Shown piece after piece: positions 43,380 to 53,330 of a DNA stretch of 64,000 bases. Origin of the DNA: Chitinophagaceae bacterium (GTDB lineage Bacteria > Bacteroidota > Bacteroidia > Chitinophagales > Chitinophagaceae). The notes under the pieces are model-generated. The model did no database searches and was not told the origin of the DNA. It worked only from the letters and a program-made list of their open reading frames with translations. The stretch's first letter is position 1. Every line of letters starts with the position of its first letter. The translations under genes were made by a program, and so were the position numbers. The stretch lies in assembly GCA_947504605.1 (NCBI GenBank), contig CANNJE010000003.1:18983-82982 (forward strand), given 5' to 3'.

Positions 43380-46205
43380 ATGAGTAAACTTATTACTACA
43401 AAAAAAGTAAAGGAAAAGCCAGCAGCCTCTTTTTCCGGCAATCAGATTCTTATCAAGGGTGCAAGGGTACATAATCTTAAAAATGTTACGGTAACGATTC
43501 CTAGAAATAAATTAGTAGTCGTTACTGGTGTTTCCGGTTCAGGAAAATCTTCATTAACGATCGATACTTTATTTGCAGAAGGACAACGTCGGTATGCAGA
43601 AAGTTTGAGTGCTTATGCAAGGCAGTTTATGCAGCGTATGAACAAACCTGATGTGGATTATATCAAAGGCCTTTGTCCTGCAATTGCAATAGAACAAAAA
43701 GTAATTACCCGCACACCCCGTAGCACTGTTGGTAGTATGACGGAGATATATGATTATCTGCGTTTGTTATTTGCGAGAGCTGGCAAAACTATTTCGCCTG
43801 TAAGTGGCAGAATAGTTAAGAAGGATGATGTGCCAGATGTTATTAAAGCAATACAGGAATGTAAGGAAGGAGACAGGATATTAATTTTGGCTGTCTTTAA
43901 AAGTCATGCCAACAGAGATTTAAAAGAAGAGTTGAATATATTATTACAAAAAGGATTCTCTAGATTATATGAAGAAGGAGAAATAATAAGGATTGAGGAT
44001 TTGTTGGAAAATTCGCGATCCGATAATAAGAAGCGGGATACATTTATACTCATTGATCGGCTCGTAAAAAAAGATTTTGATGAAGATGATTTGCATCGGA
44101 TTGCAGATTCGGTGGGGTTGGCATTTTATGAAGGGGAAGGTGTTATGCATATTGAGATTAACAATAAAAAGAAATTATACTTCAGTAATAAATTTGAATT
44201 GGATGGAATGAGTTTTGAAGAACCTGTTCCCAATTTATTTTCTTTTAATAACCCTTTTGGCGCATGTCCGGTATGCGAAGGGTTTTCTCAAATTCTAGGA
44301 CTTGATCCTGATCTCATTATTCCCGATAAAAGATTAAGCCTGTATGAAGGTGCTGTTGCACCATGGAAGGGCGAAAAGATGGGAGAATGGAAAGAAGCAT
44401 TTATTCGTGCGGCAAAGAAATTTGACTTCCCTGTACATAAACCCATCATGGATCTCACGGGGAAACAACTCAATGATCTTTGGCAAGGAAATAGTCATGT
44501 GAATGGAATCAATGATTTTTTTAAAGAAGTAGAACAGAATTTATATAAAGTACAATACAGGGTAATGCTAAGCAGGTATCGTGGTAGAACCCTTTGCACA
44601 GATTGTCATGGATACCGTTTGAGAAAGGAAGCATTGTATGTAAAAGTTGGAGAAAGGCATATTGGTGAATTGTGTCAAATGCCTGTAAAAGATTTGCAGG
44701 ATTGGTTTGATAATCTTAAGCTTAGCAAATATGACGAGCAGGTGGCCAAAAGAATTCTTCTGGAAATTCATCATCGTTTAAAAACTTTGATTGATGTGGG
44801 CTTGGGGTACCTTACTTTAAGCCGATTGGCCAACTCATTGAGCGGCGGCGAAAGCCAGCGTATTCAACTCACAAGAAGTCTTGGAAGTAATCTTACCAAC
44901 TCCCTCTATATTTTAGATGAGCCTTCCATTGGTCTGCATAGCAGAGATACCGAAAAATTGATAGTAGTATTAAAAGAACTAAGGGATTTGGGTAACACGG
45001 TAGTTGTGGTAGAACATGATGAGATGATGATGCGAGAAGCAGATCATATTATTGATATGGGGCCGCTGGCAAGCCATTTGGGAGGTGAAGTAGTAGCAGC
45101 CGGAAATTACGCTGAGATTATTGCAGACAAAGACAGCCTTACGGGTAAATACCTTTCCGGTAAATTAACCATCGATCCTCCCAAGACTTTGCGTAAATGG
45201 ATCCGATCTGTAACAATTGAGGGTGCCAGACAAAATAATTTAAAGGATATAACCGTTCAGTTTCCTTTAAATGTATTGTGTGCTGTAAGCGGTGTAAGTG
45301 GCAGTGGTAAAACAACATTGGTAAAACAAATACTTTATCCTGCCCTGCAAAAAATAAAAGGTGAGGGCGTTGATAAACCCGGATTGTTCAGAACATTAAA
45401 AGGGGATATAGATTATATTAGTCAGATAGAACTTGTAGACCAAAATCCTATTGGCAAGTCGAGCAGGAGTAATCCTGTTACCTATATTAAGGCCTATGAT
45501 GAAATAAGAGACTTGTATGCAAAACAACCATTGAGTAAAATGAGAGGGTTTATGCCAAAGCATTTTTCTTTTAACGTTGATGGAGGAAGATGTGATGCCT
45601 GCAAAGGAGAAGGGGAACAGCTTGTGGAAATGCAGTTTTTAGCGGATGTACATTTGGTATGTGATGTATGTGCAGGTAAAAGATTTAAAGAAGAAGTATT
45701 GGATGTGCAATACAGGAATAAAAATATTTTTGATGTGCTTGAGATGAGTGTAGATGAGGCGATAGATTTTTTTAATGAGGACGAAAAGGACAAAGATGGA
45801 AAAGATGTTGCAAAAAAAATTCAACCATTAAGTGATGTGGGACTAGGGTATGTAAAATTGGGTCAGTCTTCTAATACATTAAGTGGAGGAGAAGCACAAA
45901 GGGTTAAGCTTGCTTCATTTCTTGGAAAAGGTAAAGCACAAGGGCATATTCTTTTTATTTTTGATGAACCTACAACGGGCCTTCATTTTCATGATATAAA
46001 AAAATTACTGGCATCTTTTAATGCGTTGGTAGAACAGGGGCATTCTATTCTGGTGATAGAACATAATACCGATGTTTTGAAAAGTGCCGACTGGATCATT
46101 GATCTAGGTCCTGAAGCTGGCGATGAAGGTGGCAATCTTGTTTTTGAAGGGAAACCTGCAGATCTAAAAAAATGTAAAGAAAGTTATACAGGAAAATTTT
46201 TGTAG
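43380..46205 (+). CDS. uvrA: UvrA, excinuclease ABC subunit A
   Basis: Damage-recognition ATPase of nucleotide excision repair, working as a dimer with UvrB. It has two ABC-type ATPase modules. Walker A motifs are GVSGSGKSS (near the N-terminus) and GVSGSGKTT (about residue 640). Signature motifs are [13 protein letters not shown] and [13 protein letters not shown], with Walker B regions [12 protein letters not shown] and [12 protein letters not shown]. Zinc-binding cysteines are CPVC and CTDC in the first module and CDAC plus CDVC in the second. At 941 residues the protein is of the usual size. It is preceded by a palindrome cluster and a near-leaderless promoter. Confidence 0.97.
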   Translation: MSKLITTKKVKEKPAASFSGNQILIKGARVHNLKNVTVTIPRNKLVVVTGVSGSGKSSLTIDTLFAEGQRRYAESLSAYARQFMQRMNKPDVDYIKGLCPAIAIEQKVITRTPRSTVGSMTEIYDYLRLLFARAGKTISPVSGRIVKKDDVPDVIKAIQECKEGDRILILAVFKSHANRDLKEELNILLQKGFSRLYEEGEIIRIEDLLENSRSDNKKRDTFILIDRLVKKDFDEDDLHRIADSVGLAFYEGEGVMHIEINNKKKLYFSNKFELDGMSFEEPVPNLFSFNNPFGACPVCEGFSQILGLDPDLIIPDKRLSLYEGAVAPWKGEKMGEWKEAFIRAAKKFDFPVHKPIMDLTGKQLNDLWQGNSHVNGINDFFKEVEQNLYKVQYRVMLSRYRGRTLCTDCHGYRLRKEALYVKVGERHIGELCQMPVKDLQDWFDNLKLSKYDEQVAKRILLEIHHRLKTLIDVGLGYLTLSRLANSLSGGESQRIQLTRSLGSNLTNSLYILDEPSIGLHSRDTEKLIVVLKELRDLGNTVVVVEHDEMMMREADHIIDMGPLASHLGGEVVAAGNYAEIIADKDSLTGKYLSGKLTIDPPKTLRKWIRSVTIEGARQNNLKDITVQFPLNVLCAVSGVSGSGKTTLVKQILYPALQKIKGEGVDKPGLFRTLKGDIDYISQIELVDQNPIGKSSRSNPVTYIKAYDEIRDLYAKQPLSKMRGFMPKHFSFNVDGGRCDACKGEGEQLVEMQFLADVHLVCDVCAGKRFKEEVLDVQYRNKNIFDVLEMSVDEAIDFFNEDEKDKDGKDVAKKIQPLSDVGLGYVKLGQSSNTLSGGEAQRVKLASFLGKGKAQGHILFIFDEPTTGLHFHDIKKLLASFNALVEQGHSILVIEHNTDVLKSADWIIDLGPEAGDEGGNLVFEGKPADLKKCKESYTGKFL

Positions 46206-46247
46206 CAATTTTTACATAATAATATAGTCATTGGTAATTTTTTCTTT

Positions 46248-46279
46248 AATTGCTCCTCAGCATCAACTGAAGAGCAATT
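46248..46279. repeat. Hairpin between convergent uvrA and thrC
   Basis: The arms AATTGCTCCTCAG / CTGAAGAGCAATT pair with one mismatch and a 6-nt loop. There is no T-tract on either strand's 3' side, so it may slow or stabilise rather than terminate transcripts. It lies 26 bp downstream of the thrC stop (minus strand). Confidence 0.55.
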
Positions 46280-46305
46280 GAAATTGCCTGAAGCCTTTGT
46301 ATGGG

Positions 46306-47604
46306 TTAAATTTTCAATAAAAAAGATCTAAGCGCTTCTGTATTATTTTCTATTAACAATGCCTTTTTATCCAGCTTTAATTGATCTTGTATCGTTTCAG
46401 GGATTTTTACAGCTTCACCAATGATGGGTTCTACTACATCAAAAAACTTCACGGGGTGAGCCGTTTCTATTACTATTCCTTTTTGTGATGGATGTTCTTG
46501 TAAATAATTTTCAAGCGCATGGTATCCTACTGCACCATGCGGATCTAGTAAGTACCCAAATTGATCATACACTTTTTTTAAAGTAATTTTTGTTTCCTCA
46601 TCATTGATACTGCAGGCCGTTAACTGTTTTTTCAGATCATTTATTTTCAGATCAAATATTTGCAATATCCTAACAAAATTGCTTGGGTTACCTACATCCA
46701 TTGCATTTGAAATAGTGGCAACCGCTTTCTTAGGCTGATATATATTTGTTTCAAAAAAATGTGGTACCGTATCGTTGGCATTACAGGCAGCTATAAAATG
46801 ATGAATGGGCAAGCCGGATGCTTTTGCTAAAATTCCTGCACAGATATTGCCAAAATTTCCACTAGGTACTGCAACAACTGGTGGATTATTTTTATCAGCC
46901 CACTGTTTATAGGCAAAGAAATAGTAGAACTGTTGTGGCAGCCAACGGGCTACATTAATAGAATTAGCTGATGTTAGGAAAAGGTTTTCAAAACTGTCGG
47001 CATCTGCAAAAATATCTTTTACCATTTGCTGGCAATCATCAAAACTTCCTTTTACTTCCAGCGCATGAATATTTTTACCCAACGTTGTTAATTGTTTTTC
47101 CTGAACGGTACTCACTTTTCCGGATGGGTATAAAATGATGACTTCTACATTGGGCACATCGTAAAAGCCATTGGCCACCGCTCCTCCCGTGTCGCCGGAT
47201 GTAGCAACCAGTACTGTAACTTTTTTAGGCTGGTCTTTTACAAAATAACCCAAACACCGGCTCATGAATCTTGCTCCTATATCCTTAAAGGCCAAAGTGG
47301 GTCCATGAAAAAGTTCTAACGAATAAATTGAATTATTTATCGATACAAGTGGTATGGGAAAGTTAACAGTTTCTTCCACAATATCTTTTAAAACAGCCGC
47401 AGGGATAGTGTCTCCTACATAAGGGCTGATTACCTCAAAAGCAATTGCTTCATCGGAGAAACTATTTATATCATTTATAAGAGTTTCCTGAAGCAGCGGT
47501 ATTCTTTCAGGGAAATAGAGTCCTTTATCCGGCGCCTGACCTTTGATGGTAGCTTCTTTAAAATTTACGAAGGGTGAATTATTATTGGTGCTAAAATAGT
47601 TCAT
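46306..47604 (-). CDS. thrC: Threonine synthase
   Basis: PLP enzyme converting O-phospho-L-homoserine to L-threonine, the last step of the pathway. The N-terminus shows MNYFSTNNNSPFVNFKEA, typical for ThrC. The PLP-lysine motif is LFHGPTLAFKDIGARFM, with the phosphate cup in VATSGDTGGAVANGF. The PLP-binding region near VPSGNFGNICAG is also present. Length 432 is typical. It is the third gene of the minus-strand operon after thrA and thrB, with a 76-bp gap from thrB. Confidence 0.96.
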   Translation of the reverse strand: MNYFSTNNNSPFVNFKEATIKGQAPDKGLYFPERIPLLQETLINDINSFSDEAIAFEVISPYVGDTIPAAVLKDIVEETVNFPIPLVSINNSIYSLELFHGPTLAFKDIGARFMSRCLGYFVKDQPKKVTVLVATSGDTGGAVANGFYDVPNVEVIILYPSGKVSTVQEKQLTTLGKNIHALEVKGSFDDCQQMVKDIFADADSFENLFLTSANSINVARWLPQQFYYFFAYKQWADKNNPPVVAVPSGNFGNICAGILAKASGLPIHHFIAACNANDTVPHFFETNIYQPKKAVATISNAMDVGNPSNFVRILQIFDLKINDLKKQLTACSINDEETKITLKKVYDQFGYLLDPHGAVGYHALENYLQEHPSQKGIVIETAHPVKFFDVVEPIIGEAVKIPETIQDQLKLDKKALLIENNTEALRSFLLKI

Positions 47605-47680
47605 GATATTGTTTAAAAATTGTAGGCGTTTTCAAAATTGTCAAATACCAGCAACTGTATTTGAACGCTTCGGTTATTTC

Positions 47681-48634
47681 TTAAATGTCCTTTAAAACTT
47701 TTACTCCCTGCTGATTAATGGTGGTTACATAAACATGATGCTCCAGACCAATTTTGTTAAATACTGTATGCATTTCCTTCTTTACAGCTTCTGCAGTTTG
47801 TTCATTTGTGCTGAGCATAAAAATTGAAGGGCCTGAACCGGAGATGCCCCCTCCCAATGCACCCGCAGCCTTGCTTTGTTTTTTCACATCATCAAAGCCT
47901 GGTATCAAAATACTTCTAACTGGTTCTATGATTACATCTTCCAAGCTACGGCCAATAAGGTCATAATCATTTTTCATGAAGCCTGCTACGAGTCCGGCAA
48001 TATTACCCCATTGTTTTATAGCATCTTTAAGCAGCACCTGTTTTTTTAAAATTTGCCGTGCATCGGAGGTTCGTACTTCAATTTGTGGATGCACAACTGT
48101 AACCCATAATTCAGGTGCGGGAATGGGGACAATATCCAGCGGAAAAATACTTCTAATTAAAGTAATACCTCCATAAATGCAGGGTGCAACATTATCTGCA
48201 TGTTTAACTCCAGAAGCAACTTTTTCTCCACTCATGGCAAAACGTACCAATTGTTCCTGGCTAAAAAAATTATTCAGTAAATGATTGGCAGCCACAACTG
48301 CGCCAGCAGCACTGGCAGCACTTGAGCCAATGCCACTACCAGGTTTTATGTTTTTTTTGATAAGAACATCAAATCCAAAATCTGCATTTAATTCCTGAAG
48401 TATTTCTACTAAAGGCGCACCTGCTGTATTTTGCATAGGGTCTGTGGGAAGATTGTAGCCATCCGCACTTTTTAAACGTACTTCTTTTTCTGAAATAATC
48501 GTAACCGTCATTTCATCAGCGGGAGCATCAAGGCAAAGGCCTAGTACATCAAAACCGCATACGAGGTTGGCAACTGTTCCCGGAGAAGCAACTTTTACAG
48601 TTTGGTTAATAACAGGATTTATTTGCTGCTTCAT
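47681..48634 (-). CDS. thrB: Homoserine kinase
   Basis: GHMP-superfamily kinase that phosphorylates homoserine. The N-terminal motif is VKVASPGTVANLVCGFDVLG. The ATP-binding glycine-rich loop is PGSGIGSSAASAAGAV. The C-terminal GHMP motif is GALGGGISGSGPSIFML. Length 317 is typical. The gene begins 2 bp after the thrA stop, so the two are translationally close. Neighbour thrC completes the threonine branch of the aspartate pathway. Confidence 0.96.
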   Translation of the reverse strand: MKQQINPVINQTVKVASPGTVANLVCGFDVLGLCLDAPADEMTVTIISEKEVRLKSADGYNLPTDPMQNTAGAPLVEILQELNADFGFDVLIKKNIKPGSGIGSSAASAAGAVVAANHLLNNFFSQEQLVRFAMSGEKVASGVKHADNVAPCIYGGITLIRSIFPLDIVPIPAPELWVTVVHPQIEVRTSDARQILKKQVLLKDAIKQWGNIAGLVAGFMKNDYDLIGRSLEDVIIEPVRSILIPGFDDVKKQSKAAGALGGGISGSGPSIFMLSTNEQTAEAVKKEMHTVFNKIGLEHHVYVTTINQQGVKVLKDI

Positions 48635-48636
48635 TT

Positions 48637-51081
48637 TTATGCTTTTGATGTTCTGATAATATCTGCAAATACGCCCGATGCTGTAACTGCAGCACCTGCT
48701 CCTGCACCTTTTATTACCAGAGGCTGCTGTGTATAACGATCGGTATAAAATAATACAATATTGTCCTTGCCGTAAAGATGATAGAAATCGTGTGGCGGTG
48801 GAATATGCAGTAAACCAACATTGGCTTTTCCTTCTTTAAAACTTGCTACAAATTTCAATTTACAACCTGCGCCTGCTGCATCATCATAAATCTTTTTAAA
48901 GTGGGCTTCATGCGCTTCCATTGATTCGTAAAAATCTGTCACAGATCCCTGCATACAGGCTTCAGGCATAAAAGAGTTATTGCCGATATCTTCCATTTCA
49001 ATTACATGGCCGGCTTCTCTTGCCAATATCATAATCTTACGCATCACATCTTTTCCGCTAAGATCAAGCCTTGGATCAGGTTCTGTATAACCTTCTTCCT
49101 GCGCCTGTTTTACAATAGAAGCAAAAGAGCTACTGCCATCATAATTATTGAAGACAAAATTTAAAGTGCCGCTAAGAACAGCTTCCATACTATGTATATT
49201 ATCTCCACTACGCAATAGGTCGTTTAATGTACCAATAATAGGTAAACTTGCACCTACATTTGTTTCGAACAAAAATTTTGTATTGTATTCAGTAGAAAGT
49301 TCTTTTAGTTTTTTATAATAAGGATAGGGAGAAGAGCAGGCAACTTTATTGCAGGCTACCACTGCAATACTTTTTTGCAGAAGTTTATCATAAACTGAAG
49401 CAACATCGTCATTGGCTGTAACATCTGCAAAAACAGTATTTCTTAAATTTTTTTCACGAATGGTTTTAATATATTCCTGAATGCCGGCGGTTTTGCCTGA
49501 AATTAATAATTCTTTCCAGGAGGAAAGATCTATACCATTTTCGTCTACCCAGAATTTTTTGCTATTGGCAATACCCACCACATTTACTTTCAAACGCATA
49601 TTGTGCAACAGGTACTCCTGCTGTTGAAGTATCTGGTCAAGTAATTTGGCACCAACATTTCCAACGCCTGCAATAAACAGATTTACTTCCCTTATTTCTT
49701 TTTCAAAAAATACTTCATGAATAGTATTGGTAGATTTATTTACATCTGCATTGCTGATAACGGCAGTAATATTTCTTTCGGATGAACCCTGTGCAATAGC
49801 TCTTATATTAACACCGTTTCTTCCCAATGCGCTAAAGAATTTTCCGCTGATGCCGGTGTGGTTTTTCATGCGGTCTCCAACGAGTGCGATTATCGAAAGA
49901 TTTTTTTCTACGATTAGTGGCTCTACTTTTTTTATCTCTATTTCATAAGCAAAAATTTCATCTATTATTTGTTTTGCTGCTGCTGCATTTTTTTCATCTA
50001 TGCCCACACAAATAGAATGTTCCGAAGAACTTTGGGTGATGAGGATTACATTTATTTTTTTTGAAGCAAGTGCTTCAAATAATCTCTTGGAGAATCCAGG
50101 AATTCCAACCATCCCACTTCCTTCCAAACTTAATAATGCAATGCTGCTGATACTTGAAATGCCAGTAATACTGCTGCTGCTTTCAGTTACTTTTTGCTGT
50201 ATAATTGTCCCATCATCTTCTGGTGCAAATGTATTTTTTATCCAAACAGGAATACCTTGACTCATTACAGGTTGAATAGTGGGCGGGTAAATAACTTTAG
50301 CACCAAAATGAGAAAGTTCCATTGCTTCCTGATAGGAAATCTGAGGGATGATTCTTGCATTGGGAACCAATCTTGGATCTGCTGTCATCATGCCAGAAAC
50401 ATCGGTCCATATTTCAAGTACAGTTGCATTTGCAGCAGCAGCAAAAATAGCAGCTGTATAATCGGATCCACCCCTGCCAAGCGTAGTGTGTACCCCTTCT
50501 TCATTGGAAGCAATAAAACCTGGGACAATGTATATTTTGCTATCGTTTCCTTTCAGGTATTTTGCAATATTATGGTTGGTTTGGGAAAAGTTTACAAGGG
50601 CGTTGCCAAAGTCTGAATTAGTTACAATCAATGCTCTTGAGTCGGTCCAAAGGGTTTGTATATTTTCTGACTGCAAGGCCGCCGCAATAATTTTGGATGA
50701 AAGCAATTCGCCATAACTTACAATACGATCTTTGGTTCGGGATGATAATTCTTTAAGAAGAAAAATGCCGTTACAGATATCTTCTATTTCGTTGCACTGT
50801 GTTTTAACAAAACTCAATAAACTGCTTTGATTATTAATAGGGATCAGGTCTCTTACTGTTTGCAAATGCCTTTGTTCAATCTCAATTAAAAAAGATTGAT
50901 AATTTTCCTGTCCTTCTGATGCTACCTGACTACACTGCAATAGCAAGTCTGTAATGCCACCCAATGCAGAAACAACTACAATCGTTTTATTGTCTTCAGT
51001 TTTATTTTTAAGAACTGCAATTACTTTTTTTATATTTTCTGCATTTTTAACAGAACTGCCTCCGAATTTTAAAACCTGCAT
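48637..51081 (-). CDS. thrA: Bifunctional aspartokinase / homoserine dehydrogenase
   Basis: The 814-residue protein catalyses the first and third steps of the aspartate-to-threonine pathway. The aspartokinase domain begins QVLKFGGSSVKNAENI and includes TLGRGGSDYTAAIFA. Two ACT-type regulatory segments follow (ISSIALLSLEGSGMVGIPG and LSIIALVGDRMKNHTGISG), consistent with feedback by threonine. The homoserine dehydrogenase half starts near residue 465 with VNLFIAGVGNVGAKLL. It also contains GASLPIIGTLNDLLRSGD and LDLSGKDVMRKIMILARE. A leader peptide gene with a Thr/Ile run lies 85 bp upstream, suggesting attenuation control. Confidence 0.96.
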   Translation of the reverse strand: MQVLKFGGSSVKNAENIKKVIAVLKNKTEDNKTIVVVSALGGITDLLLQCSQVASEGQENYQSFLIEIEQRHLQTVRDLIPINNQSSLLSFVKTQCNEIEDICNGIFLLKELSSRTKDRIVSYGELLSSKIIAAALQSENIQTLWTDSRALIVTNSDFGNALVNFSQTNHNIAKYLKGNDSKIYIVPGFIASNEEGVHTTLGRGGSDYTAAIFAAAANATVLEIWTDVSGMMTADPRLVPNARIIPQISYQEAMELSHFGAKVIYPPTIQPVMSQGIPVWIKNTFAPEDDGTIIQQKVTESSSSITGISSISSIALLSLEGSGMVGIPGFSKRLFEALASKKINVILITQSSSEHSICVGIDEKNAAAAKQIIDEIFAYEIEIKKVEPLIVEKNLSIIALVGDRMKNHTGISGKFFSALGRNGVNIRAIAQGSSERNITAVISNADVNKSTNTIHEVFFEKEIREVNLFIAGVGNVGAKLLDQILQQQEYLLHNMRLKVNVVGIANSKKFWVDENGIDLSSWKELLISGKTAGIQEYIKTIREKNLRNTVFADVTANDDVASVYDKLLQKSIAVVACNKVACSSPYPYYKKLKELSTEYNTKFLFETNVGASLPIIGTLNDLLRSGDNIHSMEAVLSGTLNFVFNNYDGSSSFASIVKQAQEEGYTEPDPRLDLSGKDVMRKIMILAREAGHVIEMEDIGNNSFMPEACMQGSVTDFYESMEAHEAHFKKIYDDAAGAGCKLKFVASFKEGKANVGLLHIPPPHDFYHLYGKDNIVLFYTDRYTQQPLVIKGAGAGAAVTASGVFADIIRTSKA

Positions 51082-51313
51082 GCTTTATTTTATTAAGATG
51101 TATAAATGAAACTCCTGATGGATGAAATAGCCGTAGCCCGATGGATAATATGAGAATTTGCAACCCTTAGCGGGTTGTAATAGTAATAATCGTAGTATTT
51201 GAGAATACTGCCGAAATGAATTGACTGTTATGTTTGTTTTGATTAAACATTTGCACGAATGTATAGAAATATTTGTGCAAACCATCATTTATTTTAAATA
51301 ATAATCAAAAATA
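51082..51313 (-). promoter_or_regulatory. Threonine attenuator-like leader of the thr operon
   Basis: Read on the minus strand, a -7 element TATTTTTG (51313 down to 51306) is followed by a leader peptide gene (51250-51167) and two hairpins, AGTATT-ctca-AATACT (51209-51194) within the leader codons and CAACCC-gctaa-GGGTTG (51177-51161) enclosing the leader stop codon. The CCCG of the second hairpin can instead pair with CGGG at about 51140. A further inverted repeat TTTGCAC/GTGCAAA (51281-51275 and 51256-51250) covers the leader start. There is no T-tract before thrA, so whether control is by termination or by translation is open. Confidence 0.65.
51167..51250 (-). CDS. Thr operon leader peptide (27 residues, run TTIITITT)
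   Basis: A short frame, ATG to TAA, read on the minus strand 85 bp before thrA. Its product is MFNQNKHNSQ followed by FISAVFSNTTIITITTR. Residues 19-26 contain five Thr and three Ile in eight codons. This matches the logic and the look of the enterobacterial thr leader, in which starvation for charged tRNA-Thr or tRNA-Ile stalls the ribosome and alters downstream RNA folding. The stop codon lies in the loop of a CAACCC/GGGTTG hairpin. No strong Shine-Dalgarno precedes it, as is usual in the phylum. The chance of such a run directly before a thr operon is very small, so a regulatory role is likely, though unproven here. Confidence 0.72.
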   Translation of the reverse strand: MFNQNKHNSQFISAVFSNTTIITITTR

Positions 51314-51327
51314 TCATTATTTATTTA

Positions 51328-51345
51328 GTTTGTTATCTAACAAAC
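51328..51345. promoter_or_regulatory. 18-bp palindrome upstream of the thr promoter
   Basis: GTTTGTTA-TC-TAACAAAC is a perfect 8+8 inverted repeat with a 2-bp centre. It lies 14 bp upstream of the thr -7 element and covers the place where a -33 element would be, as expected for a repressor operator. Confidence 0.55.
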
Positions 51346-51382
51346 ATTCATTTTTTGTTTCTATTATTTAGTTATTAAAAAA

Positions 51383-51413
51383 AATGGCTGTTCGGGTTTA
51401 CCCGACAGCCATT
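51383..51413 (-). terminator. Intrinsic terminator after the glyA-DUF4293 unit
   Basis: On the minus strand, AATGGCTGTCGGG-TAAA-CCCGaACAGCCATT is followed by a run of eight T. It lies 22 bp past the DUF4293 stop and isolates the thr operon promoter from upstream transcription. Confidence 0.85.
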
Positions 51414-51434
51414 GTATAAATAATTTTAGTTTTA

Positions 51435-51854
51435 TTATCTCAATCTGTTACTTTCCTTTATAATTTTTTCATCATTGCTGATTCCTTTTGCGGCCAATAT
51501 GAAAAATAATACAACACAACCCTGCAGTAGTGCAGTTAGGGAATAGGTGCCCGCTGTGAATGTTTTTAACTCGGCATAATAAAGGAATAGGAGTAATGCT
51601 TCCAATAAAATACCGGCAATAATTAGCCTTAATTGTAATGTACGGTTGTTGTAAAGAAAAATCGTAATTAACGCTAATACTGCAATAGCAGTTGTTACAA
51701 TAATCAAAGGAATGCTTGTTGTGGCGTTTATTTTCTTAAAAGTATTGAGTGTTTCATTTTCAGTGACTGTTCCGCTGTAAAATGAAAGTTTAAAACCTAA
51801 GAAAGCACATACAGATGCAAGAAGCAGCCATATCGTTTGTATTCTTTGTAGCAT
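51435..51854 (-). CDS. DUF4293 family membrane protein
   Basis: A 139-residue protein with four membrane helices and the family start MLQRIQTIWLLLASVCAFL, characteristic of the Bacteroidota-specific DUF4293. Helices follow at about residues 46-66, 74-92 and 104-120, then a charged tail. Its function is not known. The gene starts 12 bp after the glyA stop, and is probably co-transcribed with it; a strong terminator follows. Confidence 0.85.
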   Translation of the reverse strand: MLQRIQTIWLLLASVCAFLGFKLSFYSGTVTENETLNTFKKINATTSIPLIIVTTAIAVLALITIFLYNNRTLQLRLIIAGILLEALLLFLYYAELKTFTAGTYSLTALLQGCVVLFFILAAKGISNDEKIIKESNRLR

Positions 51855-51866
51855 GATCTTTCAATT

Positions 51867-53147
51867 TTAGTTTAATTCCGGGTAAAGAGGGAACTGTTTC
51901 ATAAAAGTTTTTACTTCATCTTTAACAGATGCAATGGTTTGTTCATTATCTATATTCATCAATACATTATCGATCATGTCTACAACCATTTGCATATGTG
52001 CTTCATTCATACCACGGGTAGTAATGGCTGCAACACCAACCCTGATTCCACTTGTAACAAATGGGCTCTTATCGTCGTAAGGTACTGTGTTTTTATTCAG
52101 CGTGATATGCGCTCTGTCAAGTGTTTCCTGTGCTTTTTTTCCTGTAATATTTTTATTCCGAAGATCTATCAGCATTAAATGGTTATCGGTTCCGCCACTA
52201 ATAATATCATATCCTTTGGCAGTAAAAGCTTTTGCCATTGCCTGAGCATTACTTTGAACCTGTTTGATGTAAGTTGTATATTCTTCTGTCAGTAATTCTC
52301 CAAAAGCAATAGCTTTGGCTGCAATTACATGTTCCAGCGGACCGCCCTGTGTGCCTGGGAACACAGCCATATCCAGTAGATTACTCATCATGCGGAGATT
52401 GCCCTTAAGATCTTTTAATCCAAAAGGATTTTCAAAATCTTTTTTCATAAGAATAATACCACCTCTTGGTCCACGCAATGTTTTATGAGTTGTACTAGTA
52501 ACAAAATGACAATGATCAAATGGTGAACTCAATAAGCCCTTGGCAATAAATCCTGCAGGGTGTGCCATATCGCACCATACAAATGCATTGATTTCATCTG
52601 CCACTTTTCTTATTCTTGCATAATCAATATCACGGCTGTAAGCAGAAGCGCCACAGATGATCAGTTTTGGCTTTTCGGTGCGTGCTTTTTCTTCCAGCAT
52701 TTCATAATCAATTAGTCCTGTATCTTTTTTAACTGTATAAAAGAATGGTTGGTATAATTTACCAGAAAAATTTACCGGAGAACCATGGGTTAAATGTCCG
52801 CCCATACTAAGGTCTAATCCTAGTATTTTATCGCCCGGCTGAAGGATTGCAAGCATTAATGCCGCATTTGCCTGAGCACCACTGTGAGGCTGCACATTAG
52901 CATATTCGCAGCTAAAGACTTCTTTAATTCTGTCTATGGCAAGTTGTTCTATTTGATCTACCACCTCACATCCGCCATAATAACGTCTTCCAGGATATCC
53001 TTCTGCATATTTATTGGTAAGAGAGGTTCCCATTGCTTCCATAACTTGCAAACTGGTAAAATTTTCGCTTGCAATTAGTTCAATACCTTCCCTTTGTCTT
53101 TGAAGTTCTTTGTCTATTAGGTCAAAAATTAATGTATCTCTTTGCAT
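51867..53147 (-). CDS. glyA: Serine hydroxymethyltransferase
   Basis: PLP enzyme that converts serine and tetrahydrofolate to glycine and 5,10-methylene-THF. Family motifs include [10 protein letters not shown] at the N-terminus, [28 protein letters not shown], and the PLP-lysine motif [15 protein letters not shown]. The 426-residue size is standard. A good TATATTTG -7 element is found about 18 bp upstream of the start, so the mRNA leader is very short. It forms a unit with the DUF4293 gene. Confidence 0.97.
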   Translation of the reverse strand: MQRDTLIFDLIDKELQRQREGIELIASENFTSLQVMEAMGTSLTNKYAEGYPGRRYYGGCEVVDQIEQLAIDRIKEVFSCEYANVQPHSGAQANAALMLAILQPGDKILGLDLSMGGHLTHGSPVNFSGKLYQPFFYTVKKDTGLIDYEMLEEKARTEKPKLIICGASAYSRDIDYARIRKVADEINAFVWCDMAHPAGFIAKGLLSSPFDHCHFVTSTTHKTLRGPRGGIILMKKDFENPFGLKDLKGNLRMMSNLLDMAVFPGTQGGPLEHVIAAKAIAFGELLTEEYTTYIKQVQSNAQAMAKAFTAKGYDIISGGTDNHLMLIDLRNKNITGKKAQETLDRAHITLNKNTVPYDDKSPFVTSGIRVGVAAITTRGMNEAHMQMVVDMIDNVLMNIDNEQTIASVKDEVKTFMKQFPLYPELN

Positions 53148-53164
53148 TTTTATGATTTATGCCG

Positions 53165-53172
53165 CAAATATA
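53165..53172 (-). promoter_or_regulatory. Probable -7 element of the glyA promoter
   Basis: On the minus strand TATATTTG matches TAnnTTTG. It lies 17 bp before the glyA ATG. No clear -33 TTTG was found at the right spacing. Confidence 0.5.
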
Positions 53173-53188
53173 AGCAGCAAGGCTTAGA

Positions 53189-53229
53189 TTAGTAGAATAT
53201 GCATAAGGGATTTGTTATGGTTCTACTAA
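53189..53229. repeat. Interrupted inverted repeat in the glyA upstream region
   Basis: TTAGTAGAA (53189-53197) pairs with TTCTACTAA (53221-53229), and inside it CATAA pairs with TTATG. It lies 17-57 bp upstream of the glyA -7 element and could be an operator or a DNA hairpin. Confidence 0.5.
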
Positions 53230-53330
53230 AATTCAATTTCCAATAAATTCATTACTTTCACTTTCCTTTTAGCATGAAGGGATTAATAATGTGAACGAAA
53301 TATACCGATAGTAGCGGATTAAGTTTATCA

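Noticed and set aside
46248-46279. Hairpin between uvrA and thrC as an intrinsic terminator
   Set aside because: The stem is good, but neither strand has a T-tract following it, so it is listed only as a repeat.
51085-51288. 67-residue minus-strand ORF before thrA
   Set aside because: Another frame of the same region as the 27-residue leader. It has no Thr/Ile run, no family likeness, and spans the hairpins.
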